From contig JAEZKF010000047.1 of the NCBI GenBank assembly GCA_023415575.1, positions 1 through 21,159 of the forward strand: a stretch of DNA of 21,159 nucleotides. The letters run 5' to 3'. This DNA is from Bacillota bacterium (GTDB lineage Bacteria > Bacillota > Clostridia > Oscillospirales > Ruminococcaceae). Position numbers and translations under genes: made by a program. Positions 6,352 to 13,228 of this stretch are shown in pieces (the first letter of the stretch is position 1; every line of letters starts with the position of its first letter). Under the pieces are notes generated by a model, which was given only the letters and a program-made list of their open reading frames with translations, did no database searches and had not been told where the DNA came from.

Positions 6352-7884
6352 TTACTCCCACTCAATCGTTGCCGGGGGCTTAGAGGTAATATCATACACA
6401 ATGCGGTTGATGTGCCGAACCTCGTTGATGATGCGGTTCGAGGCAGCCTCCAGCACCTCATAAGGGATGCGGGCCCAATCGGCGGTCATAAAATCTGTGG
6501 TGGTTACGCCGCGCAGGGCAAGGGTGTAGTCATAGGTGCGTCCGTCACCCATTACGCCAACTGACCGCATGGAGGTCAGCACCGCAAAGTACTGATGAAT
6601 GCTGCGCGCAAGGCCGGCCTTTGCAACCTCATCGCGGAAGATATAGTCCGCATCGCGCAGGATATCAAGCTTCTCCTTGGTAACCTCGCCGATGACGCGA
6701 ATGGCAAGTCCGGGGCCGGGGAAGGGCTGACGCCATACCAGCGTATCGGGCAGGCCGAGCTCGGTGCCAAGTGAGCGAACCTCATCCTTAAACAGCATGC
6801 GCAGAGGCTCGATAATCTCCTTAAAGTCAACATGGGCAGGAAGTCCGCCTACGTTGTGGTGGCTCTTGATAACAGCGGCATCCCCATGACCCGACTCGAT
6901 GACATCGGGGTAGATGGTGCCCTGCGCAAGGAAGTCCACACGCCCAATCTTCTTGGCCTCTTCCTCAAATACGCGGATGAACTCCTCGCCGATAATCTTG
7001 CGCTTGGTTTCGGGGTCGGTTACCCCGGCAAGGCGCGCAAGGAACCGTTCTTCGGCATTGACGCGCACAAAGTTGACATCGCTTGCGCCGAACACCGCTT
7101 CAATCTCATCGCCTTCATTCTTGCGCATGAGACCATGGTCTACAAAGATGCAGGTGAGGTTCTTGCCCACCGCCTTGGAGAGCAGCGCCGCAACAACCGA
7201 GCTGTCCACGCCGCCCGAAAGGGCAAGCAGTACCTTGCCGTTGCCAACCTTATTCTTAAGATCCTCTACCACAGTCTGTGCATAGTTTTGCATCGACCAG
7301 TCGCCTTTGCAGCCGCAGATGTTATACAAGAAGTTGCGCAGGATGGTGGTGCCGTGCTCGGAGTGGTTTACCTCGGGATGGAGCTGTACGCCGTAGAATT
7401 TTTTCTCGCGGTTTTCCATCGCCGCGACGGGGCAATCCGCCGTTTTGGCGGTTGCAACAAATCCTTCAGGCATCTTCTCCACACGGTCGGTGTGGCTCAT
7501 CCAGGAGATCGCGCGCTCAGGCAGGCCCGCAAACAGGGGGCTTGTGGTATCATACCAAGTCTGTGTGTGACCGTACTCGCGCTTGTCGCCCGTTGTGACG
7601 GTGCCGCCGAGATTATAGGCCATCAGATGGATGCCGTAACAGATGCCGAGAATCGGCACACCGAGCTTATAGACCTCAGTGTCGCAATGAGGCGAATCAT
7701 CCAGATATGCGCTGTTTGGGCCGCCGGTAAAAATGATGCCCATAGGGTTGAGCGCCCGGATTTCCTCAATGGGTGTGTTGTAGGGGCGTACTTCACAGTA
7801 CACACCGCATTCACGTACGCGACGGGCAATAAGCTGGTTGTATTGTCCGCCGAAATCGAGTATCAAGACAATCTCATGTGCCAT
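6352..7884 (-). CDS. guaA: GMP synthase (glutamine-hydrolysing)
   Basis: 510 residues, full family length. It amidates XMP to GMP with ATP and glutamine, the last step of GMP synthesis, in the cytoplasm. The class I glutamine amidotransferase domain fills the first 190 residues, with nucleophile Cys82 in GICYG and the His169/Glu171 pair in LHPEV. The ATP pyrophosphatase domain follows, with the PP-loop SGGVDSS at 223-229. The C-terminal dimerisation domain ends in KPPATIEWE, the standard GuaA terminus. ATG 7884 was preferred to ATG 7893, since AGAGGG lies nine bases before the former and touches the latter. It is a single-gene unit with a long leader and its own terminator. No purine riboswitch was recognised, but the leader has alternative hairpins. 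Confidence 0.98.
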   Translation of the reverse strand: MAHEIVLILDFGGQYNQLIARRVRECGVYCEVRPYNTPIEEIRALNPMGIIFTGGPNSAYLDDSPHCDTEVYKLGVPILGICYGIHLMAYNLGGTVTTGDKREYGHTQTWYDTTSPLFAGLPERAISWMSHTDRVEKMPEGFVATAKTADCPVAAMENREKKFYGVQLHPEVNHSEHGTTILRNFLYNICGCKGDWSMQNYAQTVVEDLKNKVGNGKVLLALSGGVDSSVVAALLSKAVGKNLTCIFVDHGLMRKNEGDEIEAVFGASDVNFVRVNAEERFLARLAGVTDPETKRKIIGEEFIRVFEEEAKKIGRVDFLAQGTIYPDVIESGHGDAAVIKSHHNVGGLPAHVDFKEIIEPLRMLFKDEVRSLGTELGLPDTLVWRQPFPGPGLAIRVIGEVTKEKLDILRDADYIFRDEVAKAGLARSIHQYFAVLTSMRSVGVMGDGRTYDYTLALRGVTTTDFMTADWARIPYEVLEAASNRIINEVRHINRIVYDITSKPPATIEWE

Positions 7885-7923
7885 CTGTTCCATCCCTCTG
7901 TTTTATTAGATTCATTGGCGCAT

Positions 7924-8006
7924 CCAAAGCCCTGCAAGGCTTTGGTTTGCAGCCTAAGACCAACAAGAAACCGGAAATTGCAAAGGGCCCTGACAACTGT
8001 CGGTTT
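7924..8006 (-). promoter_or_regulatory. Structured leader of guaA with mutually exclusive hairpins
   Basis: On the minus strand CCAAAGCC and GGCTTTGG pair perfectly (7924-7931 with 7938-7945). The loop of that hairpin, TTGCAG (7932-7937), is also complementary to CTGCAA just upstream (7947-7952), so two hairpins compete. Further upstream AAACCG and CGGTTT (8001-8006 and 7968-7973) can close a larger domain. No U-run follows, so any control would act on translation or RNA stability rather than termination. A match to a named riboswitch class was not recognised. Confidence 0.4.
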
Positions 8007-8036
8007 ATGCCGCTCTATCATGTATTCATGCTTATC

Positions 8037-8065
8037 ATTGTGCCATTTTCGGGTAAAAAAAGCAA
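8037..8065 (-). promoter_or_regulatory. Candidate guaA promoter
   Basis: Minus-strand TTGCTT (8060-8065) and CACAAT (8037-8042) with a 17-base spacer. The match is moderate. It would give a leader of about 145 bases that includes all the hairpins noted. Confidence 0.45.
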
Positions 8066-8184
8066 GCGCGCGCAGGCGGTTTTATAATTTTTTGTATTTT
8101 GTCGCAAACAAGCGGACATAACGCACGCCAAACTGTAAAAAATACAGACAGTGCATACCAAATCGTAGAAAGGAAGTTATCAAA

Positions 8185-9111
8185 ATGCGTATCTTTAGAA
8201 TAATGATAGCCACTGTGCTTGCTGTTATGCTGCTTATAGTATGTCCCTATGCCCTGTCTGACAATCTCGCGCCGATTGTCAATGATAAGGAGGTCGACAC
8301 GATACAGAATGTTCCCATCTGGGGATATATCGAGCAGTACGACCCGGATGGCGACCCCGTCAAGTTGAGCATTGTAAAGGAAGCGGGCAAAGGCATGGTC
8401 ACCCTCTACGACTCCACCTTTGCCTACCGTCCGTTTTCAGGCGAGACAGGAACAGACACCTTTACTGTGGTCGCGACCGACAACGCGGGCAACTACTCGC
8501 GCGAGGCGACAATTACGGTGCAAATTAGGCAAAACAAGATGGGGGAAGGCTTTAGCGATATGCGCCTGCACCCCTCCCATTACAGCGCCCTGATGCTCGC
8601 CCAAAACAACATTATCAGCGGCGAGCAGATTGGCGGGGCACTTTTGTTTAAGCCCGACCAACAGATGACCCAGTCGGAGTTCATGCTCATGGTGCTGGCC
8701 GCCACCGAATCTAATAAGGAGATTACCCCCTGCGTCAGCACCGACCTAGCCAACGACAAGGATATCGCCCTTTGGCTCAAGCCCTACCTGCGCACCGCAA
8801 AGCAGAAGGGCTTAATTGGGGCGGGGGAGTTCCACGCAGATAAGCCGATAACCCGCGCCGAAGCCGTTGAGCTCATCAGCCGTGCATCCGGCATGGAGAA
8901 TGTCGAAGCGCAGGCCCTGCACATCCGCGACCTTGCGGATATCCCGACTTCCAACCTGCAAAGCTACCTGAATCTTTCGGCTCATAACATGCTTAACCTC
9001 TATGACGGCTATGCAAAACCGCTTGAACCGCTCACCCGAGCTGCCGCCGCCGACCTTATATGGCAATTGTGCCGTTATACTCAGCAGCAAGCTGCCCTTA
9101 AGCTGAATTGA
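8185..9111 (+). CDS. Exported protein with cadherin-like/Ig-like domain and SLH repeats
   Basis: 308 residues. Residues 1-25 form a signal peptide (MRIFRIMIATVLAVMLLIVC core, cleavage near YALS-D). Residues 28-115 are a tandem-95/cadherin-like beta domain, with the pattern YDPDGDPVKLSIV, GMVTL, FAYRPF, GTDTFTVVATDNAG. The rest holds two to three diverged S-layer homology repeats, marked by F-S-D near 128, MTQSEFMLMVLAA, then FHADKPITRAEAVELISRASG and PLTRAAAADLIWQL. SLH repeats normally fasten proteins to pyruvylated secondary wall polymer, so the protein is likely surface-attached. AAAGGAAG lies about nine bases before ATG 8185. It is a single gene divergent from guaA and probably structural or adhesive; no enzymatic domain is visible. 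Confidence 0.8.
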   Translation: MRIFRIMIATVLAVMLLIVCPYALSDNLAPIVNDKEVDTIQNVPIWGYIEQYDPDGDPVKLSIVKEAGKGMVTLYDSTFAYRPFSGETGTDTFTVVATDNAGNYSREATITVQIRQNKMGEGFSDMRLHPSHYSALMLAQNNIISGEQIGGALLFKPDQQMTQSEFMLMVLAATESNKEITPCVSTDLANDKDIALWLKPYLRTAKQKGLIGAGEFHADKPITRAEAVELISRASGMENVEAQALHIRDLADIPTSNLQSYLNLSAHNMLNLYDGYAKPLEPLTRAAAADLIWQLCRYTQQQAALKLN

Positions 9112-9142
9112 TAGCGAGGGGTAATCCGCAACGGTAAAAAGA

Positions 9143-9157
9143 GGCAGAAAATCTGCC
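9143..9157 (-). terminator. Short hairpin with minus-strand T-run
   Basis: GGCAGA and TCTGCC around a three-base loop, followed on the minus strand by TCTTTTTACC. It has the form of an intrinsic terminator for a leftward transcript, yet no recognised leftward gene lies upstream of it. It is also 32 bases after the SLH gene stop, where it could help end the rightward transcript, although that side lacks a T-run. Confidence 0.5.
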
Positions 9158-9176
9158 CGAAGTGAATTATCAATAA

Positions 9177-9247
9177 ACGGCTGACGGGAATCTTCCGCTT
9201 GGATATTATCGTTGTATCCACTGCCGGACATTATTCCCGTCAGCCGT
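9177..9247. repeat. Long interrupted hairpin (15-bp perfect outer stem)
   Basis: ACGGCTGACGGGAAT (9177-9191) and ATTCCCGTCAGCCGT (9233-9247) are perfect inverse complements. Within the 41-base loop TGGATA (9200-9205) pairs with TATCCA (9215-9220), and TCCG with CGGA between the two stems. The whole forms a rod of about 71 bases. It lies between the SLH gene and ppa and could be part of a non-coding RNA, a transcript end, or a small mobile repeat; the sequence alone does not decide. Confidence 0.7.
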
Positions 9248-9337
9248 AATGCTGCAAGCATGGAAGTCTGCTGCTCAGTCCACCATCTGATATGCACATA
9301 GACAAAAGCATCTATACTTTCGGTAGCCATATGTTGC

Positions 9338-9366
9338 TTGCAAATTTAGGAAAGTCACGGTATACT
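9338..9366 (+). promoter_or_regulatory. Promoter of ppa
   Basis: TTGCAA (9338-9343) and TATACT (9361-9366), 17 bases apart, 32 bases before the ppa start codon. Confidence 0.65.
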
Positions 9367-9398
9367 ATCAGCAATCAACCCATAAGGAGAGCGGGCAC

Positions 9399-9938
9399 AT
9401 GAACATCTGGCATGACATCTCAAAGGAGTACATCGATCCGGAAAGCTTTACTGCTGTTATTGAAATTCCCAAGGGCGGTAAAAACAAGTACGAAATGGAT
9501 AAGGACACAGGCCTTTTGCGCCTTGACCGTGTTTTATATACAGCCACACATTATCCTGCAAACTACGGGTTTATTCCACGCACCTATGCGGATGACGGAG
9601 ACCCGCTGGATGTCCTCGTCCTGTGTCAGGAGCCGATTATCCCAATGACGTTGGTACAGTGCTTTCCCATAGGCGTCATCACTATGGTCGATGACGATAG
9701 CCACGACGAAAAGATTATTGCCGTACCTTTTCAGGATCCCTCGCTTTCGGGCTATGTGGATATCGAGCAGCTGCCCACCCATACCTTTGAGGAGATACAG
9801 CATTTCTTTACCGTATATAAATCCCTAGAGGGCAAAAAAACGACGGTTACCAATATCTCAGGGCGTGAAAAGGCCTTGGAGGTCATCCGCTACTGTATCG
9901 AGGAATACAACCGCTACTTTTGCGGAAAGCGCGGATGA
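9399..9938 (+). CDS. ppa: Inorganic pyrophosphatase, family I
   Basis: 179 residues, the usual length of soluble family I enzymes. It hydrolyses pyrophosphate to two phosphates in the cytoplasm, pulling biosynthetic reactions forward. The signature D-G-D-P-L-D-V (Asp66, Asp68, Asp71) binds the metal ions. Earlier motifs VIEIPKGGKNKYE and HYPANYGFIPRT carry the substrate-binding lysine, glutamate, tyrosine and arginine. Further acidic residues in VDDDSHDEKIIAV complete the site. AAGGAG lies about ten bases before ATG 9399. It is a single gene with its own promoter; the preceding intergenic stretch is full of hairpins. Confidence 0.97.
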   Translation: MNIWHDISKEYIDPESFTAVIEIPKGGKNKYEMDKDTGLLRLDRVLYTATHYPANYGFIPRTYADDGDPLDVLVLCQEPIIPMTLVQCFPIGVITMVDDDSHDEKIIAVPFQDPSLSGYVDIEQLPTHTFEEIQHFFTVYKSLEGKKTTVTNISGREKALEVIRYCIEEYNRYFCGKRG

Positions 9939-10046
9939 AAAGCCCCATAATACGGCTGCGCTCTTACTGTCTGAAGCCGGCAATGACCGTGTGATAAAGG
10001 GTTAATCCAACCGAAAAAAATATCACGAAAAAATATGATTTTTGTA

Positions 10047-10076
10047 TTGACTTTCGCCGCACACTAGTGTTATAAT
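10047..10076 (+). promoter_or_regulatory. Promoter of tRNA-Leu
   Basis: TTGACT (10047-10052) and a perfect TATAAT (10071-10076) separated by 18 bases, about 14 bases ahead of the tRNA. Confidence 0.85.
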
Positions 10077-10090
10077 AACTTTCGCGACGT

Positions 10091-10174
10091 GCGGCAGTGC
10101 TGGAACTGGCAGACAGGCACGTTTGAGGGGCGTGTGTCTTCGACGTATGGGTTCAAGTCCCATCTGCCGCACCA
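10091..10174 (+). tRNA. tRNA-Leu (anticodon GAG)
   Basis: The acceptor stem GCGGCAG pairs with CTGCCGC, followed by discriminator A and an encoded CCA (10172-10174). The D arm is TGGAACTGGCAGACA. The anticodon stem CACGT/GCGTG closes the loop TTGAGGG with GAG at 10125-10127, reading CUU and CUC. A long class II variable arm (TGTCTTCGACGT) and the T arm ATGGG-TTCAAGT-CCCAT follow. The long variable arm and anticodon agree on leucine. It is a single tRNA gene with its own promoter and terminator. Confidence 0.97.
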
Positions 10175-10177
10175 ACT

Positions 10178-10222
10178 AAAAAGCCTACAAATCTTGATGT
10201 ATCAATGGTTTGTAGGCTTTTT
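10178..10222 (+). terminator. Intrinsic terminator of tRNA-Leu
   Basis: AAAAAGCCTACAAA and TTTGTAGGCTTTTT form a 14-base perfect stem around a 17-base loop, followed by GCTTTTG. It begins four bases after the tRNA CCA. Confidence 0.92.
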
Positions 10223-10337
10223 GCTTTTGAATGTTGATTGCTTGATTCTGCTGCGCAAGTAATGTTTATGTTAATTGATACTATTAATGCAGTAAAAGGG
10301 ACAATTAAAGCAACTTGAATTTATGGAGGTGTTAGAC

Positions 10338-10805
10338 ATGAAAAAACTATTATGCATGTTATTATCAATGTTCTTAGTATTATCCTTAATAGGCTGCAAG
10401 GCCGAAGGACAACTCAAACCAAAAGAGACTAACTCAAATACTTCTTCCTTAGACAATACAGAAGAGTCAAAAGAAGAAGCTGTCAGCATGTTTGTTAAGG
10501 AAGAAACACTAACGGCTAAATCGGCAACCTTTGTTCTCCAAAACAATACGGAAAAAGAATACACTTACGACCTTGTATATAGCCTCGAAAAGCAAACTGA
10601 CGGCAAGTGGCAAGTATTTGAGCCAATAGAACCATTATCATGGGATGCAATTGTTATGGCACTCCAAGCAGGAGAAAAAACGGAGTTTGATGTAGATTGG
10701 ACTTTGGGCTATGACGAACTATCCGAGGGAACTTATCGGTTAGTAAAGAGTATATCAGATTCAGAGGGAAATAGCACAACGATATATGCTGAGTTTGATA
10801 TATAA
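10338..10805 (+). CDS. Small lipoprotein with Ig-like (Big_14-type) domain
   Basis: 155 residues from ATG 10338, seven bases after GGAGGT; an ATG at 10323 is not used because it precedes that site. MKKLLCMLLSMFLVLSLIGC is a lipoprotein signal with lipobox L-I-G-C. A low-complexity linker rich in S, T, N, E and K (about 22-50) leads to a beta domain with FVLQNNTEKEYTYDLVYSLEKQTDGKWQ, ALQAGEKTEFDVDW and LSEGTYRLVKS. That pattern is typical of the bacterial Ig-like fold annotated as Big_14 in Firmicutes. It is anchored outside the cell membrane; the role is unknown. Codon use is more AT-rich than in most neighbours, like the pair at 5433-5790. It is a single gene ended by a strong terminator. 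Confidence 0.8.
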   Translation: MKKLLCMLLSMFLVLSLIGCKAEGQLKPKETNSNTSSLDNTEESKEEAVSMFVKEETLTAKSATFVLQNNTEKEYTYDLVYSLEKQTDGKWQVFEPIEPLSWDAIVMALQAGEKTEFDVDWTLGYDELSEGTYRLVKSISDSEGNSTTIYAEFDI

Positions 10806-10887
10806 TCCAACCCCGATTTTATGTTGAAATGAATCTTTCATGATACTTAACTCAAGTCAGTACATTGTGGCTACTTCCCAACAATGA

Positions 10888-10917
10888 AAAAGGCCCAACC
10901 GAAAGGTTGGGCCTTTT
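10888..10917. terminator. Bidirectional intrinsic terminator
   Basis: AAAAGGCCCAACC and GGTTGGGCCTTTT form a 13-base perfect stem with a GAAA tetraloop. There is a T-run on both strands. It ends the lipoprotein gene on the plus strand and can end the TetR/MATE transcript on the minus strand, 95 bases after its stop. Confidence 0.93.
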
Positions 10918-11011
10918 GATTTGCTTAAGATTGTATCAGGGATATAAGGAGAAAATAAAGCATGGGTTAAGAGTTATGCAATGAAGTCTCACGATGCCCC
11001 AAACGCTCACA

Positions 11012-12400
11012 CTACTTTGATCCTTTGGACTCATCACCCCCGTAGACAACCGAAGAATCCTTGAGATTTCTAAAGAAAGGAAGAAAAAGTATGACGGCAA
11101 TGACCATTGCACCTAAATCTGCAATTGGGGTTGCCCATACAATACCGTTAACCCCCAATAAGGCATTCATCAAAAACATAAACGGAATATCCAGTCCGCC
11201 CTTTCTGAGCAGGGACAATATAAGCGGCTGCGTCTTCTTCCCGACAGACTGGAAAATCGTAATAATAATCAGTGTAATCGAAATACACGGCCCGGTGATA
11301 CAAATAATGCGCTGAAACCTCTGCCCATACTCTACGGTGGCTGCATCATTGATAAAGCTCTTTACAATCGGGTGTGCACAGATAAAAAGTAAAACTGAGC
11401 TTGCAATCGCCACACCAAAGCTTAGGAACAGGGACGTTTTGATTGCCTTCTTCATTCTGCCAAAATTCCCGGAAGAATAGTTATACCCAATCAGCGGAAC
11501 GACACCCTGAGACATACCGGTCGCAATACCGAATGTCAGCATGTCAATCTTCTTTGCAATCCCCACGCCCGCGATGGCCTCATTGCTGTAGGTTGCCATC
11601 AGCTTATTGAGCGTGACGTTTGAAAGGGTGCCCATCAGGCTCATAAGCGCACTCGGCAGACCCGTAATCAGAATCTCAGAGGGGATATGTTCAGAAAGAG
11701 TAAAGTATTTCGGGTGGAGTACGATGGTTGTTCCCAACTTCCTGCATTTTAGATGATACAAGAAATATACCATCGACACCACATTGGAAAGCATCGTTGC
11801 CAGAGCGGCACCGGCAATCTGCATATCAAAGGCTGTTATAAAGATTGGGTCCAGGATGATATTGAGCACCGCGCCGATTGTCATGCCGATGCTCGCATCC
11901 TTTGGAAAGCCCTCCGCACGTACTAAATGGGCAAGTTCCGCACTCAAAACGGTAGGAACTGCACCGATGCAGACGGTCCAAAAGAGATACTGACTGCAAA
12001 ACTCATAGGTTTCTTCATTTGCCCCGAAAGCAGGCAGCAACGCCGGCCTAAAAAGGTAGATTGCAATACCGTAGCAAAGGGCAACAAGAACGGATGCCCA
12101 GATGCTGAATGAGGCAGCTCGTTTTGCCTTTTCGCGGTCGCCGATGCCGAGGCATCTTGATATCAAACTGGAGCCGCCGATTCCAAAAAGGTTGGCAAAG
12201 CCGGTGAGCAGAAAGAACATCGGCATACAGAGATTTGCCGCGGCCACCTGGTTTGGGTCGCCGGTCTGGCCGATAAAAAAGGTATCTGCCATGTTGTATA
12301 AAACGTTAATCAGCTGACTGATAACCGTCGGTACCACCAAGGTAAGAACAGCGGAGAACACCGGCTTTTTTGAAAACAATTCGTTGTTTGTTGTTGTCAC
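11012..12400 (-). CDS. MATE-family multidrug efflux transporter
   Basis: 462 residues with about twelve hydrophobic segments in two similar halves, the architecture of MATE exporters that use Na+ or H+ gradients to expel drugs. Family marks include VPTVISQLINVLYNMADTFFIGQ in the first helix region, ANLFGIGGSSLISRCLGIGDREKAKRA after the third segment, and SQGVVPLIGYNYSSGNFGRMKKAIK at the corresponding place in the second half. It resembles the DinF/MepA-like branch. Translation begins at a GTG that shares its first base with the last base of the TetR stop codon (TAGTG), so the two are translationally coupled. The regulator in front suggests that expression is induced by a transported compound. 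The substrate is unknown. Confidence 0.92.
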   Translation of the reverse strand: MTTTNNELFSKKPVFSAVLTLVVPTVISQLINVLYNMADTFFIGQTGDPNQVAAANLCMPMFFLLTGFANLFGIGGSSLISRCLGIGDREKAKRAASFSIWASVLVALCYGIAIYLFRPALLPAFGANEETYEFCSQYLFWTVCIGAVPTVLSAELAHLVRAEGFPKDASIGMTIGAVLNIILDPIFITAFDMQIAGAALATMLSNVVSMVYFLYHLKCRKLGTTIVLHPKYFTLSEHIPSEILITGLPSALMSLMGTLSNVTLNKLMATYSNEAIAGVGIAKKIDMLTFGIATGMSQGVVPLIGYNYSSGNFGRMKKAIKTSLFLSFGVAIASSVLLFICAHPIVKSFINDAATVEYGQRFQRIICITGPCISITLIIITIFQSVGKKTQPLILSLLRKGGLDIPFMFLMNALLGVNGIVWATPIADLGAMVIAVILFLPFFRNLKDSSVVYGGDESKGSK

Positions 12401-12975
12401 TATTTTTCGCCTTCTAATCTCATAAGACTATCTGCAATAAGTCTGATTGATATCTCGTAGCTTTTGCTGCGATCAATGGGGAAATGCGTAAATGCTCCGT
12501 ACTCCTCATGCGCCACGAAGCCGTGCATTATGCTTCGTAAGCAGCGCTGATAGTGTATGCGCATCTCTTTGGTAATCTTATAGCTTTTTAGCACCTCCAT
12601 AATTGGCTCTACAATCTCCTCGGCGGCCAGCTCAAGCACCGGATTGTTCCCCTTTGGAATATTCATAACAAGCAGGTAGAGCTCATAGTGCTCCTTTGCA
12701 TAGTTGCGATATGCCGAAGCCAGAGCAAACAGCGCTTCATCCCTGGTTTTCCCTGCGATGGCTTCCTTTTCGCATAAAACCATCTGCCGTACTGCGATGA
12801 TGCCGATATCGGTAAACAGGGCATCAATGCTTTGAATATGGCTATACAAAGAAGCAGGCTTGATATCCAGTGCTTTGGCAAGCTCGTTTAGCGAGAAATT
12901 TGAAACTCCCTTTTCCTCAATCAGTCGAATCGCAGCGGCAGTGACCACTTCCTTGTTCAATCCCTGACGAGGCAT
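12400..12975 (-). CDS. TetR/AcrR-family transcriptional repressor
   Basis: 191 residues from ATG 12975, which follows GAGGTG by about six bases; an earlier in-frame ATG at 13002 lies within the operator. The N-terminal helix-turn-helix reads VVTAAAIRLIEEKGVSNFSLNELAKALDIKPASLYSHI, the TetR_N pattern. The C-terminal ligand and dimer domain (from about residue 75) has the DEALFALASAYRNYAKEHYELYLLV form seen in the WHG-type TetR C-terminal family. It is in one operon with the MATE exporter and probably represses both genes until an effector binds. Confidence 0.9.
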   Translation of the reverse strand: MPRQGLNKEVVTAAAIRLIEEKGVSNFSLNELAKALDIKPASLYSHIQSIDALFTDIGIIAVRQMVLCEKEAIAGKTRDEALFALASAYRNYAKEHYELYLLVMNIPKGNNPVLELAAEEIVEPIMEVLKSYKITKEMRIHYQRCLRSIMHGFVAHEEYGAFTHFPIDRSKSYEISIRLIADSLMRLEGEK

Positions 12976-12988
12976 ACATCTCACCTCA

Positions 12989-13039
12989 AAACCTAATAGC
13001 ATTAGGTTTATTCTATTCTCATACTATTCCGTTTGTCAA
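12989..13039 (-). promoter_or_regulatory. Promoter and TetR operator of the MATE operon
   Basis: Minus-strand TTGACA (13034-13039) and TAGAAT (13010-13015) with an 18-base spacer. Directly downstream lies a perfect dyad, AAACCTAAT-AGC-ATTAGGTTT (12989-13009), covering the transcription start. This is where a TetR dimer would sit to block the start of transcription. Confidence 0.85.
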
Positions 13040-13173
13040 GAAAGGACTCTTATTATCTGAATCAGTCGAAGCAGTCGCCTTTACGCGTGATTTTTTCCTC
13101 ATAAATCAAATGATATTTCACCCATGAACGCCTGCTTTATCTAAGCCTCTAACACAATACAACAGCCACACAG

Positions 13174-13215
13174 AAAATTCCGCCTGACTTCCTGACGGAA
13201 ACCAGACGGGATTTT
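13174..13215 (-). terminator. Terminator of the two-component/ABC operon
   Basis: AAAATTCCGCCTG and CAGACGGGATTTT form a 13-base stem with one mismatch and a wobble pair around a 16-base loop. On the minus strand GGAATTTTCTG follows. It begins about 14 bases after the permease stop. Confidence 0.65.
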
Positions 13216-13228
13216 TCTTATTACGTAA

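Noticed and set aside
7924..8006. Classical purine riboswitch upstream of guaA
   Set aside because: The conserved three-way junction and kissing-loop sequences were not recognised, and no terminator follows the hairpins.
6832..8121. 429-codon plus-strand open frame opposite guaA
   Set aside because: It is the reverse shadow of guaA, which has all catalytic motifs; no ribosome site or recognisable domain.
8131..8151. CTGTA/TACAG small dyad before the SLH gene as a terminator
   Set aside because: Only five base pairs, no T-run after it; it may be chance or a minor regulatory site.
8812..9330. Long minus-strand open frame (172 codons) across the SLH gene end and the hairpin region
   Set aside because: Most of it is antisense to the well-supported SLH gene, it has no ribosome site at ATG 9330, and the rest passes through hairpins and a terminator-like signal.
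10271..10564. Minus-strand open frame opposite the small lipoprotein
   Set aside because: Shadow of a gene with a lipoprotein signal, ribosome site and terminator on the plus strand.
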